Below, piece by piece: positions 33,016-44,295 of a stretch of DNA of 64,000 nucleotides; position 1 is the first letter of the stretch, and every line of letters begins with the position of its first letter. Source of the stretch: Chaetoderma sp. LZ-2023a (lineage: Eukaryota > Mollusca > Caudofoveata > Chaetodermatida > Chaetodermatidae); assembly GCA_034401795.1 (NCBI GenBank), contig CM067366.1, positions 74,318,518 to 74,382,517 of the forward strand. Reading direction: 5' to 3'. The notes beneath the pieces were generated by a model. That model was not told the DNA's origin. It did no database searches and worked only from the letters and a program-made list of their open reading frames with translations. Made by a program: the position numbers and the translations under genes.

Positions 33016-33948
33016 TATAAAATAAGCACAAACCTACAATAAACAAGCGGAACGAGACACGGATGGAAGGCAGACAATTAATTTTCAAATATTTTGACTC
33101 ATAAATTAACCGTAACCTCCCGCACCCCACCCCGCCACGTTACAACAACGATCGCATTGATTATGACGACAAGAACGCGGCGGGCACAACACACCCATAA
33201 TAGATCCTACAGGATGTGTAACGGCTCCAGGAATCATATCGCATAGCATTCAGGGTATATTTACTAATCAATATAAATTATACTCCTAACGAACGCAGCA
33301 CGATATGTGAAGAAAACAACAAAATGTATAACAACTGCTCTCTCACACGGTAAAACCGCAGACCACGCATCTACTCAAGAATTTTGAAACCACCGATCAT
33401 TGCAAACCGATCGTGATCGCACGTAAACTTGATCATTCTAAAGTTTCCGGTACCATTTTTTAGTACGCAGCACCCAGAACAAGATGCGCGAATTAATGAA
33501 AAAATTTTTCTTCACATAAACATCCGAGCGACCGGGTGTGACGTCACCCGCTCGGATTCTACGGAGAACGACGTCAGCCGATATTCGTGTTAGAAATACC
33601 GTAGCAAACACCTATTTTCATATCTGCCGATCGCCTGTTGGGGTTTAAAGAAGGCGATCGTCTGGCATATATCGTTGCTAGCACACGTCCCAGATTCTAT
33701 GGGGTTAGAAATTGGAACATGCGACACAACGAAATTTAGAGACCTAAGTCTTTTAACTATGGATATAAAGAACAATACAACCTGGTTGTCTTGGGCGGTA
33801 TTCTCCATAGTCCTTAGTTATCCTTTCAGAACACACAAACTATCACTGATTAAAGACTTAGATTCTTTTAAAAAACACTAAAATCCTTAATGCGAAAAGC
33901 ATGTATTGCACTTGTTGCTATGCAAACAAGAATGAGCTCTATGGTAAA
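33016..33948 (-). other. Copy C 5' leader
   Basis: Non-coding, homologous to the D leader (47386-48337), including a short inverted motif CCGAGCG...CGCTCGG around TGACGTCA (33523-33556). No gene recognised. Confidence 0.5.
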
Positions 33949-34086
33949 CGGGTACTCGGCAGTGGGGAGCCGGGTACCCGGTTCCCAGGAGTCGGTAAAG
34001 CTTTCTAAGTCTATAATCCTAGAGCCGCTGTCAGGGCCAGCTGTATATCAGAAGTAACAGAATGGTGAGTATTGATCGAAGGAGAA
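33949..34086 (-). repeat. Copy C sense-5' ITR and terminus
   Basis: Hairpin CGGGTACTCGGC...GCCGGGTACCCG, in which one arm position pairs as G.U, then the conserved GTAAAGCTTTCTAAGTC block and terminus GATCGAAGGAGAA. Confidence 0.88.
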
Positions 34087-34939
34087 AAGACGGATGTCAT
34101 TGAGTTTGATATGCCAATAAAAGGAATGATTGATAGATTGATAATGAATCTCCGGGATCAGCTTGAATGTTCAATACACAAACCACTGATACTTGATTAT
34201 GATGAAACAATACGGGATGAATCACGAAACAAAACGCTGAAAGACAGAGGCGATATAAAATCAAAGCGAAATGACTCACCAAAACCATGACTGTGACAAT
34301 GCAGAAAAAACCCTCGGCTTTTATTCTTTCTTCCTTCACCCTTTTTGTCTTATTTCTCTATTCTCAGCGTCTTCTTGCTCTGACTTGTAATCATTCTCTT
34401 CCCTATGAATCCACTACTGAATCTTTTCCTTTTAGCGCCTGTCAGAATTAGACTAAGAATTATGCTAGAAACAGGGATTTTCTTCAACAAATTAACTCCC
34501 TTTGGTTAAAATAAATATGTCAACCAGCCGACATAAGAGGAAAAAAGAGCGCGAAAAAAGGCTGAACGGCCCGAAGACAACTGGCCATCTAAAGTTGGAT
34601 GAAATTAAAAATTATGTATCTAGCGATAATGCGTAGAATACAGACTGACTTATCGGCTGCAACAAAAATCCGGCAACCAGTCGGAAGTCTTTAATTACGT
34701 TGAATTGTTACCGTGATAAAAGAATAAATGCTAAATATCTACAATTCCAAGAGAACCTTCAAGACTGGCAATGTCTCAGAATTAATATTTTCAGCGATTA
34801 AACATTCCGATTTTAAAAGCACTTACTGAAATAAGACTAACTCTTAGGCAAGATGATGACTAGATCCTAGGTAAGACAAGCCTGGAATCTCAGTAAGAGC
34901 TATCACCAGAAATCCAAAAAAGGAAGAAAGAATCGAAGT
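34087..34939 (+). other. Unassigned stretch with two short frames
   Basis: A 72-codon frame (34072-34290) begins inside the DIRS terminus and reads TDVIEFDMPIKGMIDRLIMN, then HKPLILDYDETIRDES, ending NDSPKP. A 39-codon frame from 34517 starts MSTSRHKRKKEREKRLNG. The second resembles the Lys/Arg-rich head of some hAT-type proteins, weakly. Neither can be assigned. They may be exon remnants of a gene disrupted by copy C. Confidence 0.25.
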
Positions 34940-36076
34940 TAATCATAGAACACCGGTAATGACCCTATCCCCGGATGTACGAATCCGGAAGTGGAAAAAT
35001 AGGAAACGGAAATGCGCAAACCGGAAGAAGACAACCGGAAACTGAACCCAGATTTACAGTGTCATGCCTTTTCTTCTTCTTTCAACCTCAAGACTCACGT
35101 GGGCTTGACCCGGTGACCTGCTCGAGTTCACCTTTGAGAGCTTATTTGCTCTAATTTTTTGGTCTTTGACATTGGCATATGAGATTAGGATGGGGGCTTC
35201 TGCCGCTGCCGCCGCCACCACTGCTTGAGGGTCATGCCTTTTCTTCTCTTTCAATCTGAAGACTCACGTGGGTTTGGCCCAGTGACCTGCTCGAGTTCAC
35301 CTTCGAGAGCCTATTTGCTCTAGTTATTTGCTCTTTGACATTGGCATATGAGTTTAGGATGGGGGCTTCCGCCGCCGCCACCACTGCTTGAGGGTCATGC
35401 CTTTTCTTCTTTATACATCCGCTATACCGGAAGTTACGCCACAACCAGAAGCGGAAGTGCTTATTTGATCAGAAGAGACGCAGTTGACTCGATTCTTGCA
35501 TACAAAACCAAACCGGCTTCATAATTCGCCGAAGAAGCCCACCTTCCCTCCCCCCCCCTCTGTTACTGATGGTTTAGATACATTAGATTAACAAAAGACA
35601 CAGCTTATACTTAACAGCAACGGGGGTGGGGGGAAGAATGACCAGAGGGCAGCGCTGATAGGACGAATAATCCTTAAAGAAAATCTAGGCATATCTAGCA
35701 TGAGGAAGTCCTTCAATAGTAAGCTGACACAGCGCAAAGCTATAAAAACTTTCTGATAATATTTAGGCAGTTATTCTGCTTGCAGAATAATTGCAAAGTG
35801 AATCTGTTTCCTATCTTGGCTCCAGTGTGCATGCGCAAGCGCGCTTAGTGACAGGCGTCACTATGGAGTGAGTACAGACTGGTGCCAGTCTATATCAGTT
35901 AATACACTGGAGATGGACCTAACCAGTAGCCTGGTTGAGGGACCATATTTATAGGAATAAGCATGGGGAGGCATGTATGCAAGCATAAAAATCTTATTCT
36001 AGTAGCTAAATGCAGATAATTGATTTAGCAAGTAGTGATTGAACGGTAATGGATGTTTTTGTGGTGTAATAACAAC
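34940..36076 (-). mobile_element. DIRS family A remnant A3 (5' end)
   Basis: The sense-5' terminus and ITR (35798-36076) match A1, with border AATAACAAC. The ITR keeps the TATAGACTGG-type palindrome in degenerate form. Downstream, a CCGGAA-rich stretch (34975-35045, 35425-35450) and gag fragments remain. RT, YR and the other end are absent. Confidence 0.85.
35054..35444 (-). pseudogene. Duplicated gag fragment of A3
   Basis: Two tandem ~178-bp copies (35060-35238; 35239-35410) each encode KKRHDPQAVVAAA..., ANVK, SKVNSSRS..., AHVSLE/THVSLQ, corresponding to A1 gag NPQAVVASAE, SKLLKVCSES and IHVRLEG. The duplication is restricted to this remnant. Confidence 0.75.
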
Positions 36077-36653
36077 TTCGAGATCAGTTATCATTAAAAT
36101 ACAATGTAGAGAATACCTGATGATTTCGTGAGTCGACAGAATGAATAATCCAATGGAGGAATAATGTCATTGACTGCATCTATTGCTGGTTTGGCTGTGC
36201 TTAGCTGCTTCTGTCGGATGATGCTGTAGCCGAGTACCAAGCTGCAAATAACATAGGAATAACACAGTTTAAACATGACAGTTAAAAACAACTTCTTCAA
36301 ATATGTGCATGCGCATATATATATATATATACACCTGTGCAAAAGTTAAGCACCACCCTATTTTTACGCACATGCGAGGGTATATTCATGTGCTATGAAG
36401 AAAGCAATAGCATAAACATTTATGTACCCATCCATCTTAGTGCAAGAGGTAATAATGCAACTAGAGGAATGCTGATTATGATGGTGGGGAAACACTGTAT
36501 GTTTTTGTTTGAACTTGAAAACGAGGCCTGAATATGGTTACGTTGACACAACTGACAACTATTGCCCTACAGTTGACACACGTGGCTAGATTGTCATTAA
36601 TGGTGTCTGAAAACGAAGTTTAACATCTGTGCACGAGTTTGAGACTGTCATTA

Positions 36654-37679
36654 TTAATACCGGGTATATCCACCTTGTGCCTGGATGACGGCCTGGACAC
36701 GACGTCTCATGCTGGTCACCAACCGACTGATACGCCATTGTGGTATTCGTTGCCATTCAAGATGGAGTGCGTCTGTTAATTCCTGTAGGTTCTGCACAGG
36801 AGGATCCCTCCTTCTCACCATGTTTCCCAGAATGTCCCAGATATGCTCAATAGGGTTCATGTCAGGGCTCCTTGCTGGCCATGGTAGGGTTCCGATGGCA
36901 TTCTGGCGGAGGTATTCATGCACAGCTCTAGCACGATGTGGTCAGGCATTGTCATCCATGAATATAGGGTGGGTTCCAGGTGCATGATTTACAAAATGAG
37001 GGACCACAACTCTATCCAGTATGGAATCTTGATATCTTTGTCCATTTAGTGTTCCAGGTACAGTCAACAGATCCAGCTTAGAATCAAATGAGATGCACCC
37101 CCATATCATAACGGAACCTCCACCAAATGGAACTTCTTCCATGATGTTACGTTGGTCGTACGCCGTGCGTCTGGACCTCCATACACGAGTTCGACCATCT
37201 GTGGCATGAAGCAGGAACCGACTTTCATCGGACCAGTGTACCCGTCTCCAGGATCTCATGTTCCAGTGTCTTCTTTTGTTGCACCACCTCAGACGCTCCT
37301 CTTTGTGGTGTGCAGTGAGGAGAGGACGTCTGACAGGTCTCCTAGCTTTCATGCCAGCAGCATACAGTCTCCTTTTGATGGTAGACATTGACACTCTATT
37401 GCGCGTTTCCCATTGCTGGCTGAGCACTCTGCTGTTGGTGAATGGAGATCTCCTAACAAGGCGTACTAGGGCTCGATCATCACGGGCAGTAGTCTTCTTA
37501 GGTCTTCCAGATCTAGGCCTGTCCTTCACCTCGTTAGTTTGCCCATGTTTTGCAATCAAACGACTGATTACAGTATGGTTAATGTTCAGCTGTCTGCCAA
37601 TCTCTCTGCATGACATACCAGTGGTATGCATGCCTATGATTTGCCATTTCACACGATAACTTAACCTTCGTCTTGCCAT
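36654..37679 (-). pseudogene. Tc1-like DD34E transposase with one premature stop
   Basis: The bipartite N-terminal helix-turn-helix (MARRRLSYRVKWQIIGMHTT, CREIGRQLNINHTVISRLIA), the hook RPRSGRPKKTT and the DDE core are all present: HWSDES (first Asp), FMDDNA (second Asp), and SPDMNPIEHIWD (Glu 34 residues later). Immediately after DDNA the codon TGA stands where related transposases have CGA (Arg), a CpG transition that ends the frame at residue 245. The remaining 89 codons follow in the same frame. About 341 codons in all, the usual Tc1 length. The single lesion suggests recent inactivation. Confidence 0.92.
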
Positions 37680-37884
37680 AGCGGTTCACAATCAAGAGCT
37701 AATTCTCTCTGTACAAATAAACCACGGTCATGAACACAAAATTCCTAATCTTGTCGCCTAAATCTGTATGTAATGTTCTACACCTCAAACTGGACTTTTA
37801 CATAACTGAACACGTGTGCTGTTTCCCGCCACGCACGGACATCAAGCGGCGTGAAGTCATGCATGCATGTGCACTTCGTACTTG

Positions 37885-37930
37885 GAAGTCAGAACTATTA
37901 CATTATATATAATGTAATAGTTCTGACTTC
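37885..37930. repeat. 46-bp perfect palindrome
   Basis: Arms of 23 bp beginning GAAGTCAGAACTATTAC meet at a central TATA with no spacer. It lies near the right end of the Tc1-like element. Confidence 0.95.
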
Positions 37931-37960
37931 TGAACCAACAAAACTGTCAGAAAGTGGTGC

Positions 37961-38618
37961 AGTCAATAAAATAAATAATGTAACATAATCATTCCATATA
38001 TGTATGTCTATCATGACTATATGATATATACTTAACCACTTAACCATTTAACACTTATATCAGCCAAAAACTGCTTCGGCAGTAGTCTGAAAAATGTCCA
38101 TTTGCAGACCAAGATAAGACCACTTTTTAAAATTTACCACTGGAATGACTGGCTCGATAACCGAGCCAGTCATTCCAATGCTAAATTTTCAAGAAATGAT
38201 AAAATGCACTACATGGCCCAAACGTGGTCTATGCAAATAATCATCAATATTCTTCCATCCATGGGTCCACTAACCATTATCCACGTTTTAGCCCTGTCCC
38301 GGTTGACACATGATTCATCAACTGCATCAACAATGAACCTTTCCAAGTTTATCCATCCATCATATGATGTTATAATCAACTAAGTGACGTGTAGGTTGAT
38401 GTCATAAGCATGACGTCATGAATGATTCGATATAGTCTGTCATTAACGCTTAATAGTCTGACACATTTGTACAGATTGTATGTCTTTGCTATTTAATAAA
38501 TATGCTGTTGAATATTTTGAAACTAATTTGACTGGGCGCTGGTGCTGCCTTAAGATTTTAACTTATTTTAAATGTTTCGGCTGAAATTTTATGCTACCCA
38601 GTTATCACAAGCGGAATA
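37961..38618. other. Non-coding stretch with one hairpin
   Basis: A perfect 16-bp-arm hairpin with a 5-nt loop (TGGAATGACTGGCTCG, loop ATAAC) lies at 38141-38177. The overlapping 93-codon frame 38102-38383 has no recognisable motif. Confidence 0.5.
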
Positions 38619-38825
38619 CAGGCCTGTGCTGTAATATTTTCAATGGTAACCCATAATAGGTTACCTTACATGTTTTAAGGCGACATATGGTACACTAAGT
38701 TCATTGATATCCATACTAAAATCAACAGATTACGGTAACCCGTTTCAGCTTCCCTAAAATAAATTACCGGTACGGCAACCTCATGGAGAATGTTTCCAAC
38801 AGGTTACCATAACAGCACAGGCCTG
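38619..38825. mobile_element. 207-bp MITE with CAGGCCTGTGCTGT TIRs
   Basis: The 14-bp termini are perfectly inverted, and a second inner inverted pair (GGTAACC/GGTTACC-like) follows. No coding sequence. Both flanks contain GGAAT, though offset by a base or two, so no clean target duplication can be called. Confidence 0.75.
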
Positions 38826-39199
38826 GAATCTAACCTGATCTGGATTTATAACATAAATTAAGTTCTATGTTTTATATCATATCAGACCCGTTTATGGCAT
38901 TATTGTCGGTGACACTCTCTCCTTTGCCCAAATCATAAAAATTACATCAATTCACCACCTCACTAGAGTTTAAATTACACGATTACATCACCCTCGAAAA
39001 CACATGGTGCAATACTGAGATTGCATCTGTAGACCAGGTTGTGGATATTTATAAGCAGGAAGATTATTTTAGGGTTTATTTTTATTTTTATGCATGTTTT
39101 ATTTCAGTGAATGGTTGCTAGTTATGAAATTGACAAAATTTGTTGATAAAATTCCCTCTTGTATTAAATAGGCAAAAATGTGCTTACACCATCAAAATG
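38826..39199. other. Unannotated spacer left of element E
   Basis: AT-rich, no gene or repeat recognised. It ends in AAATG directly before the E terminus. Confidence 0.4.
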
Positions 39200-39526
39200 A
39201 AGGAAATTTCAATTTCCCTTTCTCCAAGATCTAACAATATGTACCACTACATTACTTATTGAATAACAGTTCAACAGAATCTGTGCCCTAAGAATCTTCA
39301 AATTTAGAAAGCTCTACGAACTCCTGGAACCGGGTACCCTCCCACAACAAATGGGTACCCGCCACCATAAGCTGGCATATTGTTTGCATAGCTACCAAAC
39401 AAGAGACAACTCATGGCTTGCCTCTGTGGGGCTGGGAGGCAGGGTCTGTAATGTAATGGTAAGTATTGTTAGATCTCGGAGAAAGGAAAATTGAAATTTC
39501 CTTCATTCTCCTTCAATCAATACTTA

Positions 39527-40248
39527 CCGTATTTCGCCTAATTGAAGCCCACCCCCTAACTTTGACATATGAGCTCCAATGATTTCAGACCAAATTTATG
39601 TACCAAACATGCAGTATTGCGCATTAATTTTGTAATGCCCATCAACATTAAATGATCCAAAATGAATTATTATGAACGACAATATAGCCGGCTTCTTATG
39701 TTGGCGAGCCACCGGCTCTTTTGCGATTGGAGGCAGCGTGTTCTCGCGAGATATTATACGCTAACGGGAGTTTATCAAACGGGTACCCGTTATTCTGATC
39801 AGTATGATACTCCGTTTCTATCGCGCAATGATAATATATAGAAATTTCCGAGTCCCCAATTCCAGAATATTTATATCCGAGTACCCGCCCTAAAATAACT
39901 CTTCAATTGAAGGCGAATCACGTGATTTATATTTTTCGCAATGCCATTTTATATCAAATTGTGGATTAATTTTGATGTAATAAACGACCTTTATTAAAGG
40001 ATACGCAACATTTAGGTGCTCAAATCAAATAATTTCACTTCCCCGGTGATGTTTTGAGGTATACATTAAACATAGGTGTACAGTGGAAATTTTTACTGGA
40101 GAAAATGCGTTGAATTTCCGTGGTATCAGTTTTAGAAAACTTTTTTAGGAAAACTCTAATATAAGCCCACCCCCATTCTCAGAGATGTTGGGTTGGAAAT
40201 TGTACACCTCTTGTCCTAATAGAAGCCCTTCACTTAAGATAAATACGG
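39527..40248. mobile_element. 722-bp MITE with TA target duplication
   Basis: Inserted in E's ICR between TA (39525-39526) and TA (40249-40250). Ends CCGTATTTCGCC and AAATACGG share an 8-bp TIR. It contains several GAAGCCCACCC words near both ends. A related copy lies in the hAT element at ~58628-59590. TA duplication suggests a Tc1/mariner- or pogo-type mobiliser. Confidence 0.8.
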
Positions 40249-40749
40249 TACCATTACATTACTTATTGATAACACCAGATTTAGTCAGTAACCTGGTGGG
40301 AAGGGGCAAGCCATACAAAGCCTCTTTTGCCCCTAGAGAAAGAACTTAGACTTAAAGTTGTCACACGGAGACCAGGGACCTAGGACGGAATCACATTCAC
40401 ATCACCACCTCCCCCTCCCCCCTTTCTCCAAAAAGGGAAGAGAACTAATGAACATGCATCTCGCCTGAAACACAAGTGTGCCAAGAGGGTTAACAGCTCT
40501 TGACACACATAAGCCTGGGAATGAGCATGAATATATAAGATGAATGAACATGACATATAAACATAATACAAAAAGCAGTCAAACTTGAATTACCTCATGA
40601 ATTTTGGATTCCAGTCGAAACGCCACCAACAACACTTTCGACCAAACGTGACAACGGGTTGAACTCCTCTCGCTTGACTATGTCTGTTCTTACTAAGTCT
40701 GCGTTTTCAAAGTTACATAAAGGAGATGAACAGTGTGGCCACTAGACTA

Positions 40750-41430
40750 TCATTTCAAAACAGCTAAAGCGAGTGGATTGGCTGAGTCTGACATGTCCCT
40801 CACATAGTAATCCATTAAAAAGGAGTCACAGTGCCATTGTGCAACAGCCATGATGTCCTCTAACGGAACACCATTGAATAAGATGGGCAAGGCGGCTATT
40901 ACTCTAACATCGTGAGGTCTAGCACATTGCACTTGGTGCCCAGTCAGAATCTCGTGGGTAGTTTGAATGCATTCAACTACCCAATGAGAGATAGAATCCA
41001 TGGATGTGGCATCATATGGCTTCTTATGGCAGATCCACATTATTTGACCATAGAGTCCGTCCATTTTTTGTACTTGGTCAAAGCATGGACTGGACACCAG
41101 GCACTGGCATCACGATCAAACCTAGTTAGCTTTGGTATAATGATTCGTTTGCCGGTATATTTCAAAGATTGATTCCTTGACATAAATTCTGCTCTTGGCA
41201 TCAGTCGCAAACCCTCTCCAGAGACAATAAATCAGTCCCTCTCTGCTGAAAGCGCATGGATCTCACTGCACCTTCATGCTGAGGAAGCTGCTAATAGAAA
41301 GACTACCTTTAGAGTCAGGTGCTTTAGACTAGCCAAACCTGAAGGTTCGAAACGGTGCTTGACTAGCACATTAAACACCAAAGATAGACTCCAGGCTGGA
41401 ATGACTACCAGTTGTCTTGGTCGGAGATTG
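40750..41430 (-). pseudogene. Tyrosine recombinase C-terminal half of E
   Basis: Contains CARPHDVRVIAAL (His-x-x-Arg), AVAQWHCDSF and MDYYVRDMS, ending LALAVLK. The first-Arg region is damaged (GAAGTGCATGATC...; ARRRSEI not readable) and frames change near 41100 and 41275. Interrupted at 41430 by copy D. Confidence 0.82.
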
Positions 41431-41790
41431 AAGGAAATGTCAATTTCCCTTTCTCCGAGATCTAACAATACTCACGATTCTGTTACTTCTGATATACAGC
41501 TGGCCCTGACAGCTGGCTCTAGGACTATAGACTTAGAAAGCTTTACCAACTCCATGGGACCGGGTAATCGGCTCCCAACTGCCGAGTACCCGTCTACCAT
41601 AGAGCTCATATTGTTTGCATAGCCACCAAACAAGAGAAATCCATGGCTTGCCTCCGTGGGGCTGGGAGGCTTGGTCCGTAACAGAATGGTGAGTATTGTT
41701 AGATCTCGGAGAAAGGGAAATTGATATTTCCTTCATTCTCCTTGGATCAATACTCACCATTCTGTTACTTCTGATATACACCAGATTTGG
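41431..41790 (+). repeat. Copy D terminus, ITR and ICR
   Basis: The ICR halves join at 41733/41734 (...ATTTCCTT|CATTCTCCTTGG). One base differs from the right terminus (TTGG for TTCG). Confidence 0.9.
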
Positions 41791-42393
41791 TCAGTAACCT
41801 GGTGGGAAGGGGCAAGCCATAAATGCTACTTTTGCCACTTGGAGAAAGAGTTAGACTTAAAAACTTGACTAACGGAGACCTAAAAAAGGACCGTCAAGTT
41901 AACGGAACCGAATCACATTCGCATCACTGGCGCTCCCCCATTTATCTCCTAAGAAAAGGGAGAACTCACGAACATGCATCTCGCCTGAAAACACAAATAT
42001 GCCAAGAGGGTTAACTGCTCTTTGCATATACACATGTATTAGCCTGGGAATGAGCATGAATATATAAGATGAATGAACATGAAATATAGACATGATACAA
42101 AAACTCTCAATCTTGAATTACCTCATGATAAATGGACTCCAGACGTACCGCCTCCAACTATTCATTGGTCCGGCCATCAGTGACACAATCTGGTTGTCAT
42201 CCTCTCGCTCGACCATGTCTGCTTTCAAATTTTTTTCTTACCAAAGTGCAAAAAGGGAGAAGAGCAGTGTGGTCACTTAACTATCGTTTCAAAACAGCTA
42301 AAGCGAGTGGATTGGCTGAGTCTGACACATCCCTCATATAGTAATCCGTGAATGAGGACTCACAGTGCCATTGTGCAACGGCCATGATGTCCT

Positions 42394-44295
42394 CTAACGG
42401 AACACCACTGTAAAGGGTGGTCGAGGCGGATATTCCTCTAACATCGTGTGCCCTTGTGCCTTGTGCCCAGTCGCCATCTCATGAGTAGTCTGAATGCATT
42501 CGACTACCCAACGAGAGATAGCATCCATGGATGCGGCGCCATAAGGCTTCTTATGGCAGATCCATAGATGTCTATCGTTCGACCGTAACGAGTCAGTCCG
42601 TTTCCTGTACTTAGTTAAAGCACGGACCGGGCACCAGAGACTGGCATCACAAGCAAACCTTGTTAACTTCGGTATTATGATCGGTTTGCCGGGATATCTC
42701 AAAGATTGATTCTTTGACATAAACTCTGCTCTTGGCAGAAGATGCAGACCCCCTCCGGAGACAATAGCTGAGGAAGCTGCCAATAGAAAGACCGCCTTTA
42801 GAGTCAAATGCTTTAGACTAGCCGAACGCAACAGTTCGAAAGGGTGCTTGGCCAGTACATTAAGCACTAAAGATAGACTCCAGGCTGGAATGACTACCAG
42901 TTGTCTCGGTCGGAGATTGCTCATTCCCTTCACCATCACATTTAACTGGGCCACCTCTGGACTATCCCTGTTGGCTAGACAAGGGATAACTGATGCCAAA
43001 GCTGACTTGTATCCAGTAATTGTGACGGGAGCTAGTCCTGAAAAGAACAGCTCATGGAGAAAGTCTGCTACTTGCTGAATAGTGGATTGAAAGGTATCAA
43101 TACCCTTTTCTTCACACCAGTCTGCAAATCTGTTAACCTTGTTGTTATATGACTTGAAGGTTGACCTCCTTCTCGCAGCCGCGATGAAATCAGCAGCCTG
43201 TCGAGAAAAGCCTTCCGACGTGGAACGTTGTTTGACAACATCCACGCAGTCAATTTGAACATTTCGGGACGCTCGTGTAGGAAGCGTCCCTTGGCCTGGG
43301 AGATTATGTTCGGAATCTCGGGCAACTGCACAGGATTTTCCACCAGCAGATCTAGAAGATCCGTGAACCACGCCCTGCTCGGCCAATACGGCGCTATTAG
43401 CAGGACGAGACACGGTTCCTCCCTGACCTTCACCAATACCTTCGGTAGAAGAATGGTGGGTGGGTACGCGTAAGCGTGCATCCCTCTCCAGCTTATCGCC
43501 AGAGCGTCTGTATCGACGGCATTTGGATCTGGAATCGGCGAGACATATGTCATGATTTGAGCATTTTCCTTTGTGGCGAACAAGTCCACGTTGGGTTTGC
43601 CCCAATGCTCGAAGATCCGTCGCAGAACCGGAGGGTTGAGGGACCATTCTGTTGGCAAGATTCTCTGTCTGCGAGACAAAGCATCCGCCAGAATGTTCAA
43701 TCGGCCAGGAATATGAGCTGCTTTCAAAACAACCGAGTAATTCCTGCACCATTGAATCAAGTGCCACACCCTGATGCACAGGGAGGGCAACCTGGTCCCG
43801 CCTTGGCGATTTATATATGATACTACTGTCGAATTGTCTGACCGTATCAATATCACCTTGCCCCTGATCATCGGAAGGAACTCTTCCAATGCCAGTTCCA
43901 CTGCCATCATTTCCAACAGATTGATATGCAGCTGACTCTCCGGGAGAGTCCATGTGCCCGAGACCTGGTGTTCTCCCAGGCAGGCACCCCACCCTTCCAG
44001 CGATGCATCCGTGTAGACGGACAGCTGGGGGTGGGGTAGGTGCAGCGAAACCCCTAATAGGAGATTCTGACGCTGTTTCCACCAGAGAAGATGCGATATT
44101 ATCGGCTCCAAAACTGGCACCAGTTTTGACAGGGGTTCTGTTCTCTGTTTCCACAGAGACATCAGATACAACTGGATAAGCCTTCGCATTAGAGCAGCGT
44201 ACGGGATAACCTGCTCCATGGAGACCATCATCTGAAGGAACCGCCTCGCCTGAATGTGGTTTCCCACTCGAAAACTCCTGAGGATGGCTAACAGA
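42394..44295 (-). pseudogene. Tyrosine recombinase of D, catalytic Arg deleted
   Basis: The SAM-like lobe is intact (RRRSTFKSYNNKVN, GLAPVTITGYKSALAS). The catalytic lobe reads AASSAIVSGGGLHLL where C has AASSARRRSEIHALSAE..., so about 16 residues including the first catalytic Arg are deleted. A later deletion before the His-x-x-Arg motif shifts the frame (GHKAQGHTMLEEYPPR). Inactive. The frame upstream is open opposite the RT, as in C. Confidence 0.87.

Larger units (their letters stand above)
27018..34086 (-). mobile_element. DIRS family B copy C, best preserved
   Basis: Left terminus CAGGAAATGTC after GAATG (27018), ICR 27274-27345, YR, RT, gag, leader, ITR hairpin 33949-33980, right terminus GATCGAAGGAGAA (34086). 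Length 7.07 kb. The right flank reads AAG where the family has ATG. The YR is complete with all catalytic residues. The RT frame has a 2-base loss near 30630 and the gag two breaks. Confidence 0.92.
36332..37960 (-). mobile_element. Tc1-like transposon, decayed
   Basis: The left end CACCTGTGCAAAAGTTAAGC is a typical Tc1-like terminus, preceded by a TA-rich flank. The right terminus is degenerate (AAGTGGTGC near 37945 matches only the inner TIR). Contains the transposase pseudogene below. Confidence 0.75.

Noticed and set aside
38619-38825. Target duplication GGAAT around the 207-bp MITE
   Set aside because: The two GGAAT words are offset from the termini by different distances, so the duplication cannot be assigned.
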